From: JANRLJ01 sp033762735
GTDB lineage: Bacteria > Chloroflexota > Anaerolineae > Aggregatilineales > Phototrophicaceae
Length of the DNA stretch: 64,000 nucleotides
Assembly (NCBI GenBank): GCA_033762735.1
Contig: JANRLJ010000174.1
Location: 22,491-86,490 of the forward strand
Reading direction: 5' to 3'
The notes under the pieces were generated by a model, which was not told the DNA's origin, did no database searches, and saw only the letters and a list, made by a program, of their open reading frames with translations. Positions 51,263 through 60,379 of this stretch are shown here, piece by piece. The translations under genes and the position numbers were made by a program. Position 1 is the stretch's first letter. The number at the start of each line of letters is the position of its first letter.

Positions 51263-52444
51263 ATGTTGATTGTTGGCCTGATGTCCGGTACATCCGCTGA
51301 TGGCATTGATGCCGCCCTGTGTGAAATTTCCGGCACACCGCCGAAGATCGAAGCGCGGGTCATTCAGTCCTGCGGCGTTCCCTATCCCGACGGCTTCCAG
51401 AGCCGGGTTCATGCCGCCTGCCTGCCGGGGAAAGCCGGGGCGGATGAGCTTTGCCGCCTGAATGCCGACATTGGTGAACAATTTGCACAATCCGCACAGG
51501 CCGTGATTGAGGCGGCAGGCCTAACGCCCGCACAGATCGATCTGATCGGTTCACACGGACAGACGGTGTGGCATGATGTGGTCGATGGACGAGTCACCTC
51601 CACGCTGCAACTGGGGGAAGCCGCTATCATCGCCGAGCGCACCGGAATCACCACCATCAGCAATTTTCGTCCGCGCGATGTGGCCGTTGGTGGTCAGGGC
51701 GCACCGCTCACCGCGTATGCCGACTGGCTGCTGCTGCGCCATGAGTCGCAGTGGAGGGCGGTGCAGAACATCGGCGGAATCGGCAATGTGACCTTTCTGC
51801 CACCGCTTTCGGACAACGAAACGCCGCCGCTGGCCTTCGACACCGGCCCCGGTAATGCCCTGATTGACGGCGCGGTGAACGTGCTGACGAAAGGCGCACA
51901 GACCTACGATGCCGACGGCAAACTAGCGGCAACAGGCAAGGTCAGCGAGAAATGGCTGCGGGTGCTGATGGAAGAAGCTTATCTCCAGCGCCAGCCGCCC
52001 AAAACCACCGGGCGCGAGTTATTCGGCACCGCCATGATCGACAGACTGGTCAAGACCGGGCGCGGCCTGCGAATGCCGCATGAGGACATTATCGCCACGC
52101 TGACGGCCTACACCGCTGCCAGCATCGCCGACGCCTATCAGCGCTTCGCACCGGGACAGATGGCCGAAGTTATCATCGGCGGCGGCGGCGCGCGCAACCC
52201 CACCCTGCTTGCCATGCTGCAAGAGCGCCTCGCGCCCGCGCGGGTCGTCACGCATGAAGCCATCGGCCTGAGCAGCGATTTTAAGGAAGCGCTGGTCTTT
52301 GCGCTGCTGGCGCACGAAACCTGGCACAACCGACCGGGCAATCTCCCCGCGCTGACGGGGGCAAGCATCCCTGTCGTCCTGGGGCAGATCACACCCGGCG
52401 CAAACTACGCAGCCCTCCTACAGAAAACATGGTGCACATCATGA
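51263..52444 (+). CDS. anmK: Anhydro-N-acetylmuramic acid kinase
   Basis: A 393-residue sugar kinase that opens and phosphorylates 1,6-anhydroMurNAc to MurNAc-6-P. The phosphate loop MSGTSADGIDAALCE and the DTGPGNALIDGAVNVL segment are diagnostic. ATG 51263 is chosen over TTG 51245; GGCGGAG is upstream. It ends with an ATGA overlap with the next kinase gene. Anhydro sugars arise from lytic transglycosylases, so the cell seems to recycle both anhydro and free MurNAc. Confidence 0.94.
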   Translation: MLIVGLMSGTSADGIDAALCEISGTPPKIEARVIQSCGVPYPDGFQSRVHAACLPGKAGADELCRLNADIGEQFAQSAQAVIEAAGLTPAQIDLIGSHGQTVWHDVVDGRVTSTLQLGEAAIIAERTGITTISNFRPRDVAVGGQGAPLTAYADWLLLRHESQWRAVQNIGGIGNVTFLPPLSDNETPPLAFDTGPGNALIDGAVNVLTKGAQTYDADGKLAATGKVSEKWLRVLMEEAYLQRQPPKTTGRELFGTAMIDRLVKTGRGLRMPHEDIIATLTAYTAASIADAYQRFAPGQMAEVIIGGGGARNPTLLAMLQERLAPARVVTHEAIGLSSDFKEALVFALLAHETWHNRPGNLPALTGASIPVVLGQITPGANYAALLQKTWCTS

Positions 52445-53346
52445 ACGACTCCATCGTCCTGGGCATCGACGGCGGCGGAAGCACCTGCCGCGTCATTGTC
52501 ACAACGCCTGAATTGCACATCCTTGCAGAAAGCGAAACCCGCACCAGCGTGAATCCCAATGGTGTCGGGCGTGATGTCGCGATGCAGCGGATTCACGAGA
52601 CAATTCAAACAGCTTTGCAGCAAGCCAGTCTCACATCTGACCAGATCAGCGCGGTTGGAATCGGCATCGCCGGGGCAGAAGCGGGACATTCCGCCGAGTG
52701 GCTGCGCGAGGTGGTCGAAGGTATCTCGCCGGGCGCGAAAATGGCGCTGAGTTCCGATCATGAAATCGCGCTGGTCGGGGCGCATGGACGGCGGCTCGGT
52801 GTGCTGATCCTCTCCGGCACCGGCAGCATCGCTTACGGAGTCAATTCCACCGGGAAAACATCGCTGATTGGCGGTTGGGGCTACCTGCTCGGTGATGAGG
52901 GCAGCGGTTACTGGGTGGGCATGGAAGGGCTGAAAGCGGCGATTCGCGCAATGGAAGGCCGCGACCCGGCCACAGCACTCACCAGCGTGATTTTGCAGGA
53001 CAACCAGTTACAGACGCGCGGCGACATCATCCACTGGGTCTACGGCGAACCCCGTGTCCGTGATATTGCCCGCTTTGCGCCGCTGGTGCTGGAACAGGCC
53101 GAGGCAGGCGACAGGGTGGCATTTGGCATTGTCGAGGCCGCCGCGCATGAACTGGAACGCAAGGTCTGTACGATACTGCATCAGCTTGATCGCGAACCGC
53201 TGGAAATCGCTTTTACGGGAAGCCTGCTCAGCCACCCGAATCCACTCAGCCGCCTGCTGTGTGAACTGCTTGGCTTGTCCGAATTACCACAGGCGAAATA
53301 CCCGGCGGTGATGGGCGCGGCGCTGCTGGCGCTTGAGCTGGTTTAA
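52441..53346 (+). CDS. BadF/BcrA-type amino-sugar kinase, MurK/NagK-like
   Basis: A 301-residue member of the BadF/BadG/BcrA ATPase superfamily, with the phosphate motif LGIDGGGSTCRVIV and the second GILSGTGS-like ILSGTGSIAYGV plus GDEGSGYWVG. Clostridial MurK of this family phosphorylates both MurNAc and GlcNAc. Placement between anmK and murQ supports MurNAc kinase or GlcNAc kinase activity. ATG 52441 overlaps the anmK stop by 4 bp (ATGA), a sign of coupled translation. Confidence 0.85.
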   Translation: MNDSIVLGIDGGGSTCRVIVTTPELHILAESETRTSVNPNGVGRDVAMQRIHETIQTALQQASLTSDQISAVGIGIAGAEAGHSAEWLREVVEGISPGAKMALSSDHEIALVGAHGRRLGVLILSGTGSIAYGVNSTGKTSLIGGWGYLLGDEGSGYWVGMEGLKAAIRAMEGRDPATALTSVILQDNQLQTRGDIIHWVYGEPRVRDIARFAPLVLEQAEAGDRVAFGIVEAAAHELERKVCTILHQLDREPLEIAFTGSLLSHPNPLSRLLCELLGLSELPQAKYPAVMGAALLALELV

Positions 53347-53408
53347 GTCGAAAGCCTTGAACCCCGTCTTTCCCAACCTTTGCGTCGATTTTGTTTTGAA
53401 GGAATTGT

Positions 53409-54281
53409 ATGCTGACCGAAGCCCGTAATCCTCGCACGACCGACATCGACCGCCGTTCGACCGTCGAAATTCTGGAAGCGATGAACGACGAGGATGCGAC
53501 GATAGCGGGCGTGGTACGGGCGGCGCTGCCACAGATCGCGCAGGCAGTCGAAGCGATCACTGAAAAACTCCACTCTGGTGGACGTCTGATCTATGCCGGG
53601 GCGGGGACAAGCGGACGGCTGGCGATGCTGGACGCCGTCGAATGTGTCCCGACGTTCAGCACATCACCTGAGCTGGTCGTCGCGCTGATCGCAGGCGGCA
53701 ATAAAGCCCTGACTCAAGCAGTAGAAGGCGCAGAGGATAACCGTGAAGCCGGGCGCGACGATCTCCTTAATCTGAACGTGAGCGCAAGTGATGCGGTCGT
53801 CGGCATTGCCGCCAGCGGAAAGACACCGTATGTACTGGGCGTACTCGAAACCGCCAACAGCATTGGCGCGGTAAGCATCGCCCTCTCCTGCAACGCGCCT
53901 GCCCCCATGCTCGACCTCGCACAGATTGCGATCCCGGCGGTAGTCGGGCCGGAAGTGATTACCGGCTCCACTCGCCTCAAGGCAGGTACGGCGCAAAAGC
54001 TGATTCTGAATATGCTCAGCACCGCAACCATGATTAAGCTGGGCAAGGTCTATGGCAATCTGATGGTCGATGTGATGGTGACGAACGCCAAACTGGCCGA
54101 CCGCGCCCGCCGCATTGTCGTGGAAGTCACGGGAGTTTCCTATGAGGAAGCGACACACTTGCTGGAACAGTGCGATCAGCAGGTCAAAGTGGCGATTGTC
54201 GTCGCGCTGCTGCGCCTCAGCCCTGATGAAGCACGGGAACGCTTGCAGCGCCAGAATGGGCATCTCACCCAGGTGCTTTGA
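53409..54281 (+). CDS. murQ: N-acetylmuramic acid 6-phosphate etherase
   Basis: A 290-residue SIS-fold lyase that cleaves the lactyl ether of MurNAc-6-P to GlcNAc-6-P and D-lactate. The N-terminal TEARNPRTTDIDRRSTVEIL and the AGAGTSGRLAMLDAVECVPT motif are family hallmarks. AAGGA lies 6-7 bases before the ATG. It completes the recycling route begun by NamZ and the two kinases. Confidence 0.94.
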   Translation: MLTEARNPRTTDIDRRSTVEILEAMNDEDATIAGVVRAALPQIAQAVEAITEKLHSGGRLIYAGAGTSGRLAMLDAVECVPTFSTSPELVVALIAGGNKALTQAVEGAEDNREAGRDDLLNLNVSASDAVVGIAASGKTPYVLGVLETANSIGAVSIALSCNAPAPMLDLAQIAIPAVVGPEVITGSTRLKAGTAQKLILNMLSTATMIKLGKVYGNLMVDVMVTNAKLADRARRIVVEVTGVSYEEATHLLEQCDQQVKVAIVVALLRLSPDEARERLQRQNGHLTQVL

Positions 54282-54289
54282 CTCCCATC

Positions 54290-54319
54290 ACAAGTTTTTG
54301 GTGTTCATCGAAAACTTGT
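54290..54319 (+). terminator. Weak hairpin after murQ
   Basis: ACAAGTTTT (54290-54298) and AAAACTTGT (54311-54319), loop of 12, followed by TATCATTTT. It may separate the recycling operon from the ATP-grasp cluster 46 bp downstream. Confidence 0.5.
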
Positions 54320-54364
54320 TATCATTTTGCCACGAACCGACCAATCCCATTTGCAGGTGGCCTG

Positions 54365-55561
54365 ATGACACTGACGCTGCTCTGTATGTCCAGCTATTTC
54401 AAAGGCGAAGAATTCATGCGCGAGGCCAAGCGCCAGGGCTGCCACGTCATCCTGCTGACGGAGGAAAAGCTGCGCGATGCGGACTGGCCCCGCGAGAGCA
54501 TCGACGAACTGTTCCTGATGCCCAACCTTTCCAGAGCCAGCGACGTGACCTATGCCGTCAGCTACCTGATGCGCGGTAAGTACATCAACGCCATCATTCC
54601 GCTGGATGAATACGATGTGGAAATGGCGGCGCTGCTGCGCGAACATCTGCGCATCCCTGGCCTGAACTTCAGCCAGACGCGCTTCTTCCGCGATAAGCTG
54701 GCGATGCGGATGAAGACGCACGAAGCCGGAATCAACGTCCCCCCCTTCACGCCGGTGCTGAACTATGATGTCCTGCGCGATTATATGAGCCGTGTGTCGC
54801 CGCCCTGGGTGCTAAAGCCGCGTTTGGAAGCCGGGGCGATGGGCATCAAGAAGGTCTACAACGACGAAGAACTGTGGCGCTGGCTGGATATGCTTGGCGA
54901 TCAGCAGTCCTTCCGCGTGCTGGAAAAGTACATCCCCGGCGATGTCTTCCATGTGGACTCGATTATCGACGGCGGGGAAATCCTGTTTTCCAGCGCACAG
55001 AAATATGGCGCACCGCCGATGGACGTGGCACACGGCGGCGGCGTGTTCATTACACGCACCCTGCCCAATGACACCGAGGAAACCAGAGCGCTTAAGGAAA
55101 TGAACGCCCGCGTGGTTCAGGCGCTTGGACTGGAGCATGGCGTCACGCACGCAGAGTTCATCAAGGCGCACGAGGACGGCCAGCTTTACTTCCTGGAGAT
55201 TGCGGCGCGGGTGGGCGGTGCGCATATCGCTGACCTGATTCATATGGCGCTGGGCATCAACCTGTGGGGTGAATGGGCGCGGCTGGAAATCGCCCATCTG
55301 CGCGGCGAGAAGTATCAACTGCCTTCGGTGAAGGACAATTTCGGCGGGTTGATGGTGTGCCTTGCAAAGCAGGAATGGCCCGATCTTTCCGGCTATAACG
55401 ACCCCGAAGTCGTCTGGCGGCTGCACAAACAGCAGCACGCCGGGCTGATTGTCGCCAGCCCGGAGCAAAGCCGCGTGGATGCAATGGTGAAAGGCTATCA
55501 GGAGCGCTTCGGCTACGATTTCCTCGCGGTCGCGCCACCGAAGGACAAGCCGACGGATTAA
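54365..55561 (+). CDS. ATP-grasp ligase A of the three-ligase cluster
   Basis: A 398-residue ATP-grasp enzyme of the carbamoyl-phosphate-synthase/amino-acid-ligase type. Pre-ATP-grasp fold MTLTLLCMSSYFKGEEF (1-100), then a lid and grasp with SPPWVLKPRLEAGAMGIKKV (ATP-binding) and LEKYIPGDVFHVDSII, and the metal site FLEIAARVGGAHIADLIHMA. ATG 54365 is preferred; AGGTGG precedes it. Such enzymes join a carboxyl to an amine. The substrate is unknown; it is not a purine or biotin enzyme by motif. It begins the cluster with the protease, esterase and two further ATP-grasp genes. Confidence 0.85.
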   Translation: MTLTLLCMSSYFKGEEFMREAKRQGCHVILLTEEKLRDADWPRESIDELFLMPNLSRASDVTYAVSYLMRGKYINAIIPLDEYDVEMAALLREHLRIPGLNFSQTRFFRDKLAMRMKTHEAGINVPPFTPVLNYDVLRDYMSRVSPPWVLKPRLEAGAMGIKKVYNDEELWRWLDMLGDQQSFRVLEKYIPGDVFHVDSIIDGGEILFSSAQKYGAPPMDVAHGGGVFITRTLPNDTEETRALKEMNARVVQALGLEHGVTHAEFIKAHEDGQLYFLEIAARVGGAHIADLIHMALGINLWGEWARLEIAHLRGEKYQLPSVKDNFGGLMVCLAKQEWPDLSGYNDPEVVWRLHKQQHAGLIVASPEQSRVDAMVKGYQERFGYDFLAVAPPKDKPTD

Positions 55562-55714
55562 GAATGGCGTGCCTGTCGGAACACATCGGCCTGCCCTAAA
55601 AAAATGTCAGGGTATTTGAACAATCTCTACGAAAAAATTTGGTGAATTTTTGGATACGCCGCGCATACTGTCGTGGTACATTGAGGCATAAGTCCGTCAC
55701 GCGATAGATTCGTT

Positions 55715-56905
55715 ATGAAAGAACGACCGATGCCTTTATTCCAGGCCAACTATCCCGCTTCTGAACCGGGCAAAGTCACCCTGCTTTCTACGCCAGAGCG
55801 TACCAGAGCGCTGTCCCAGTATACCGGGAAAGGGGTGGTGATCGCCTTTGTCGATTCCGGCTTTTACGCGCATCCTGACCTCGGCAACCGTGTACTGCTG
55901 CATGTGGACGCCACGCATGACTATATCGTCGAAGGGCAGCCGTTTCATACCGCTCACGACTTTAGCTGGCACGGACAGATGACCAGCGTCATCACGGCGG
56001 GCAGTGGGCGTGTTTCTGACGGGCGTTACCGGGGAATCGCCAGCCAGGCCGAACTGGTGCTGATTAAGGTGATGAACGAGCGCTACGAGGTCAAGGAAGG
56101 CGACATCCTGCGCGGGCTGCGCTGGCTGCTGGAAAATCACCGCCGCTACAACGTCCGAGTCGTCAATCTCTCCGTCGGGGGGGATGACTTCAGCAAAGAC
56201 CCCCATCATCCGATTTTTGAAGCCATCCACACTCTGAAGACCGAAGGCGTGATCGTCATTGCGGCGGCAGGCAATCGCGGTGTTGAGGAAATGGTGCCCC
56301 CCGCCAGTTCACCGGATGCGATTACGGTCGGTGGTGTGGATGACCACAACTCGGCAGATCGCGCTCACTGGACGATGTACCACAGCAACTACGGCAAGGC
56401 CTATGACGGCACCCGCAAGCCCGACCTGATCGCGCCCGCCGCCTGGATTCCCTCGCCCATCCTGCCTACCACCCGCGTGGCGGAGGAAGCGCTGCTGCTG
56501 GCGCCCCTGCTGCAATCCCGCGATAACCGCCTGCTGCGCCGTGCCATTCATGAAGGCCGGGCGGAGTTCGGAATCAAACGGCGCGGCCTGTTCTATCACG
56601 ACGAAAAAGTCCACGCGATTTTGCAGGAGCGCATTCATGCCCATAAAATCGTGGATGCGCATCATCAGCATGTGGACGGCACTTCCGTCGCCGCGCCCAT
56701 CCTGACTTCCATCGTCGCGCAAATGCTGGAAATCAAGCCGGATTTAACACCCGACGGCATCCGCATCATCCTGACCGCCACCGCTGACCCGCTGCCCAAC
56801 GTCCCGCATGAACAGCAGGGGGCGGGCGTGGTGAACGCGGCGGATGCGGTCAAAGCCGTTCTGAACCTGGTTCAACCCCCACCCACAAAGGCCAACCCTG
56901 AATGA
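55715..56905 (+). CDS. Cytosolic subtilisin-like serine protease
   Basis: A 396-residue S8 peptidase with the catalytic triad Asp47 (VVIAFVDSGFYAHPD), His86 (DFSWHGQMTSVIT) and Ser324 (VDGTSVAAPI). The oxyanion region VNLSVGGDDF and AAAGNRG are present. There is no signal peptide or pro-domain, which is unusual and points to an intracellular role. ATG 55715 is used (or MPLFQAN at 55730). It overlaps the esterase gene by 4 bp, so the two are coupled. It lies inside a group of ATP-grasp ligases; it might trim a peptide product or a carrier. Confidence 0.88.
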   Translation: MKERPMPLFQANYPASEPGKVTLLSTPERTRALSQYTGKGVVIAFVDSGFYAHPDLGNRVLLHVDATHDYIVEGQPFHTAHDFSWHGQMTSVITAGSGRVSDGRYRGIASQAELVLIKVMNERYEVKEGDILRGLRWLLENHRRYNVRVVNLSVGGDDFSKDPHHPIFEAIHTLKTEGVIVIAAAGNRGVEEMVPPASSPDAITVGGVDDHNSADRAHWTMYHSNYGKAYDGTRKPDLIAPAAWIPSPILPTTRVAEEALLLAPLLQSRDNRLLRRAIHEGRAEFGIKRRGLFYHDEKVHAILQERIHAHKIVDAHHQHVDGTSVAAPILTSIVAQMLEIKPDLTPDGIRIILTATADPLPNVPHEQQGAGVVNAADAVKAVLNLVQPPPTKANPE

Positions 56906-57621
56906 ACCGTGAATATCACCGCTGGCACAGCCCATCCCTCAACCGCACGATGGAACTGCTCGTCTTCGGCCATGCCGGGGCGCGCGTCCTGGTCTTCCCC
57001 ACCTCGCAGGGCAAATTCTATGAATGGGAAGATCGCGGCATGATGGGGACGCTGCGTGACCCGATTGAAAAAGGCTGGCTCCAGCTTTACTGCGTGGACA
57101 GCATCGACGCCGAAAGCTGGTACGCCTGGTGGGCACATCCCAGCGGACGCGCCTACCGCCACAGCCAGTACGACGGGTATCTCTATAACGAAGTGCTGCC
57201 GTTCAGCGTGAGCAAAAACGACAACCCCTATCTCATCGTCACCGGGGCGAGCTTCGGAGCTTATCACGCCATGACCTTCGGCCTCAAGCATCCTGAAAAA
57301 GTCGACCGCATCCTCGCCATGAGCGGCCTCTATGACATTCGCTCCTTCACGGGCGGCTACAGCGACGAGCATGTCTACTTCAACAACCCTATGCAGTTCA
57401 TCGCCAATGAGAACAACGCCGACCGTCTGCACCTGCTCCAGCACATCGACATTATCCTGGCGACAGGCAAGGAAGACCGCCTGATGCCAAGCGCTCGTGC
57501 CATGTCGGGGCTGCTGTGGAGCAAGGGAATCGGCAATGCGCTGCGCGAATGGGATGGCTGGTCACACGACTGGCCGTACTGGCAGAAGATGGTGACATTG
57601 TACATGAGCGGCCACGACTGA
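56902..57621 (+). CDS. Esterase-family alpha/beta hydrolase
   Basis: A 239-residue protein of the esterase D/antigen 85-like hydrolase group. The nucleophile is Ser117 in VTGASFGAYHAMTFG; an Asp in ATGKEDRLMPSA and the His in DGWSHDWPYW complete a likely triad. The N-terminal MNREYHRWHSPSLNRTMELL and WAHPSGRAYRHSQYDGYL are conserved-looking. It starts inside the protease stop (ATGA). It may deacylate or release an ester intermediate in the pathway of the neighbouring ATP-grasp enzymes. The substrate is unknown. Confidence 0.85.
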   Translation: MNREYHRWHSPSLNRTMELLVFGHAGARVLVFPTSQGKFYEWEDRGMMGTLRDPIEKGWLQLYCVDSIDAESWYAWWAHPSGRAYRHSQYDGYLYNEVLPFSVSKNDNPYLIVTGASFGAYHAMTFGLKHPEKVDRILAMSGLYDIRSFTGGYSDEHVYFNNPMQFIANENNADRLHLLQHIDIILATGKEDRLMPSARAMSGLLWSKGIGNALREWDGWSHDWPYWQKMVTLYMSGHD

Positions 57622-57734
57622 TTCAGCCATAGCGCCTAAGCGCCGAAACGGGCAAAAGGCGCTATACTCACCTCAATGGATGTAACAATACAGAAATCTT
57701 TTTTTGTTTACTTATTGGCCCAGGAGTCCCTCAC

Positions 57735-58763
57735 ATGGCAAAGAGCAAAGAACCCTTAAGGATTGGCGTCATCGTCGGGCGGGAGTGGTCATGGCCGCCC
57801 GCCTTCATTGCAGAGGTCAACGGGCGCGGCGGGGAGGTGATCGCGGAGTATGTGAAGCTCGGCGGCAACCTGATGAACGAGCCGAACCCCTACCGAGTGA
57901 TCGTTGACCGCATCTCACACGAAGTTCCCTACTATCGTTCCTATCTTAAAAACGCGGCGCTGCAAGGTGTGAAGGTCGTCAACGACCCCTTCATGTGGGA
58001 GGCTGATGACAAATACTTCGGTGCGTCGCTGGTGACACAGCTTGGGATTGCCTCTCCCCGCACAGTCGTACTGCCCAACCGCGAATATGTCCCTGGTATT
58101 GTCCCCACCGAAAGCCTGCGAAATCTGGTCTACCCGATGGATTGGCAGGCGCTGGTGGATAAGGTCGGCGGTTTCCCGGTGGTATTGAAGGACGCGCACG
58201 GCGGCGGCTGGCGCGATGTGTATGTGGTGCATTCGATGGAAGAACTGCTGTGGCGTTATAACAGCAGCGGCCTGCTGACGATGGTCCTGCAGGAGTTCAT
58301 CAAATGGGACGATTATGCCCGCTGCATGTGCCTCGGCCAGCGCGACGTGCATGTCATGCGCTATGACCCCGGTGCGCGTCACTATCATGAGGAACACGGC
58401 TTCTCGCCCGAAATGCACGACCGCCTCGCCAGCGACACGCTCAAAATCTGCCAAGCCTTCGGCTATGACATGAATACAGCGGAATTCGCCATCAAGGACG
58501 GTGTGCCCTACGCCATCGACTTCATGAATCCAGCGCCGGATATGGACGTGAACTCGCTCGGTCGCAGGCATTTCGAGTGGATGGTGACGCACATGGCGGA
58601 CGAGATGATCCGGCTGGCGAAATCGAAGGAAGCCACTCGCGACCGCTACGCCTGGGGCAAGGTGGGCAAAAGCCCAAAGGCCAAAGCCACGAACGGCAGC
58701 ACAACCGCAGAAGACGTGCTGAAGCCCGCCCGCAGGAAAGCGAGCAAGGGAGCCGGGGCATGA
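57735..58763 (+). CDS. ATP-grasp ligase B of the three-ligase cluster
   Basis: A 342-residue ATP-grasp protein. It has an N-terminal substrate-binding Rossmann part (IGVIVGREWSWPPAFIAEVN), the ATP-binding segments VGGFPVVLKDAHGGGWRDVY and MVLQEFIKWDDYARCMCLGQ, and the metal-binding end YAIDFMNPAPDMDVNSLGRR. The C-terminal tail is a basic, Lys/Ala-rich extension (about 310-342) unlike the rest. AGGAG lies eight bases before the ATG. It overlaps the next gene by 4 bp (ATGA). It looks RimK/glutathione-synthase-like, but the substrate is not clear. Confidence 0.85.
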   Translation: MAKSKEPLRIGVIVGREWSWPPAFIAEVNGRGGEVIAEYVKLGGNLMNEPNPYRVIVDRISHEVPYYRSYLKNAALQGVKVVNDPFMWEADDKYFGASLVTQLGIASPRTVVLPNREYVPGIVPTESLRNLVYPMDWQALVDKVGGFPVVLKDAHGGGWRDVYVVHSMEELLWRYNSSGLLTMVLQEFIKWDDYARCMCLGQRDVHVMRYDPGARHYHEEHGFSPEMHDRLASDTLKICQAFGYDMNTAEFAIKDGVPYAIDFMNPAPDMDVNSLGRRHFEWMVTHMADEMIRLAKSKEATRDRYAWGKVGKSPKAKATNGSTTAEDVLKPARRKASKGAGA

Positions 58764-60112
58764 TGGCCGAAGCAATCCAGCGCTATCACGCCCTGCTGGC
58801 GGATGGGCTGGCAATGGACACGCATATCGCCCTGTGCGACAGCCTGATGCAGCGCGGGCTGTTCTTCGGCGATACACCCCTGTGCCGGGTGCTGCGCCCG
58901 CACTTTTATGACGTGGACGCCTGGAACTACCTGAAAACGCAAACAGGCGTTATCCTGCGGGCATTTGCCAAAGCGCATCAGGCCTGTATGCAGGAGTCTC
59001 GCCTTCGGCAGCAGCTTGATCTTGAACCTTTTGAAGAACAGCTTTTCAGCCTGGATGAAGGGGTGGCCGTCCCCTGGTCGTCGTCGCGGCTGGATGCCTT
59101 CTTCCAGGCCGACACCCGCTACCTGCGCTTCGTGGAATACAACGCGGAAACCCCGGCGGGCATCGGCTATGGCGATGAACTGACCGAAGCCTTCCTCGAA
59201 CTGGACGTGATGAAGCGCTTCCAGCAGGAGTATGTCGTCCATCCGCTGCACGGAATGCCGAGTCTGCTGGATGTGCTGCTGCGTGGATACAAGGACTGGG
59301 GCGGCACGGATAGACCTCAGATTGCGATTGTGGACTGGGGGCACGTTCCCACCCGCACCGAACACGAAATCTGCCGAGCGTATTTCAAGGCACATGGCTA
59401 TCACAGCGTCCTGGCCGACCCACATGAGCTGGAATATCGCAATGGCAACCTTTGGGCGGGCGATTTCCGCGTGGACATCGTGTACAAGCGCGTACTGGTG
59501 AGCGAACTGATCCGCGAAATGGGCGTGGACAATGCCATTGTGCAAGCCGTGCGCGATCACTGCGTCTATCTGACCAATTCCTTCAGCGCCAAGCTGATGG
59601 CGAAGAAGGCCAGTTTCGCGTTTCTGAGCGACGAGCAGAACAGCTTCCTGTTTGACGATGAGGAACGTAACGCCATCGCACTCCACATTCCCTGGACGCG
59701 GCGCGTGGCCGACCGCAAAACGCGCTATCTCGATAAGGAAGTCGATCTGCTGACTTTCATCCGGGACAATCAGGAGCGGCTCGTCCTCAAACCGAATGAC
59801 GAATATGGCGGCAAGGGCGTGATGATCGGCTGGGAAACGTCCACCGATGAGTGGGAAGCAACGCTGCAAACCGCGCTCGCCAACCCCTATGTCGTGCAGG
59901 AGCGCGTCAATCTGGTGCAGCGCGATTTCCCCATGATGGTCGAGGATACGCTGGACATCAGCCCGCGCTTTATCGACGCCGACCCGTATGTGTTCTATGG
60001 GCAGGAAGTGGGCGGCTGCCTCACGCGCCTGTCTTCCGCCACATTGCTGAACGTGACGGCGGGCAGTGGGTCGGTGGTGCCGATGTTCGTGATCGAGAAG
60101 CGGACGAGTTAA
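58760..60112 (+). CDS. Circularly permuted ATP-grasp-like protein, ligase C
   Basis: A 450-residue protein of the glutathionylspermidine-synthase-like or circularly permuted ATP-grasp group. The substrate part with YLRFVEYNAETPAGIGYGDE precedes the ATP-binding lysine region RLVLKPNDEYGGKGVMIGWE and VVQERVNLVQRDFPMMVEDT, and a final Gly-rich NVTAGSGSVVPMFVIEKR. In this group the ATP-grasp elements are in a different order from ligases A and B. It starts with ATGATGG over the stop of ligase B. It closes the cluster. A peptide-type amide bond is the general reaction; the partners are unknown. Confidence 0.82.
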   Translation: MMAEAIQRYHALLADGLAMDTHIALCDSLMQRGLFFGDTPLCRVLRPHFYDVDAWNYLKTQTGVILRAFAKAHQACMQESRLRQQLDLEPFEEQLFSLDEGVAVPWSSSRLDAFFQADTRYLRFVEYNAETPAGIGYGDELTEAFLELDVMKRFQQEYVVHPLHGMPSLLDVLLRGYKDWGGTDRPQIAIVDWGHVPTRTEHEICRAYFKAHGYHSVLADPHELEYRNGNLWAGDFRVDIVYKRVLVSELIREMGVDNAIVQAVRDHCVYLTNSFSAKLMAKKASFAFLSDEQNSFLFDDEERNAIALHIPWTRRVADRKTRYLDKEVDLLTFIRDNQERLVLKPNDEYGGKGVMIGWETSTDEWEATLQTALANPYVVQERVNLVQRDFPMMVEDTLDISPRFIDADPYVFYGQEVGGCLTRLSSATLLNVTAGSGSVVPMFVIEKRTS

Positions 60113-60182
60113 AGCAATGAGCAACGAGTCATGAGCGATGAGGGTTTGAACGCGGAGGGACGCTGACAGCCACTACATAAGC

Positions 60183-60364
60183 GGGCGGACATGCGGTCGC
60201 AAAACGCACTCAAGTCCCCAACAGGACCAGCAGCGACCTTAGTCCGCCCCTACCGAAGCCACCGTTTTTGTTCGTAGGGGAGGTACTAAGGCCGTCAGGC
60301 TGCATGTCCTCCCACACGATCAATTGGTTATCCTGGTACACATAGGACACGGCATGCCGTGTCC
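60183..60364. repeat. Palindrome-rich intergenic region after the ATP-grasp cluster
   Basis: The 267 bp gap holds GGGCGGAC (60183-60190) with GTCCGCCC (60242-60249) and a perfect 20-base palindrome GGACACGGCATGCCGTGTCC (60345-60364). They look like the dispersed palindromes elsewhere, with a different core. No gene is supported. Confidence 0.7.
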
Positions 60365-60379
60365 CTACGGGTATTCCTC

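Noticed and set aside
54874..55103. Small frames inside the ATP-grasp A gene, considered as a graspetide precursor peptide
   Set aside because: All are shadow frames inside the ligase gene; no core-peptide repeats and no ribosome binding site.
57632..57667. TAGCGCC/GGCGCTA inverted repeat with TATACT, considered as a promoter or terminator before ATP-grasp B
   Set aside because: No convincing -35 at the right spacing and no T-run; left unannotated.
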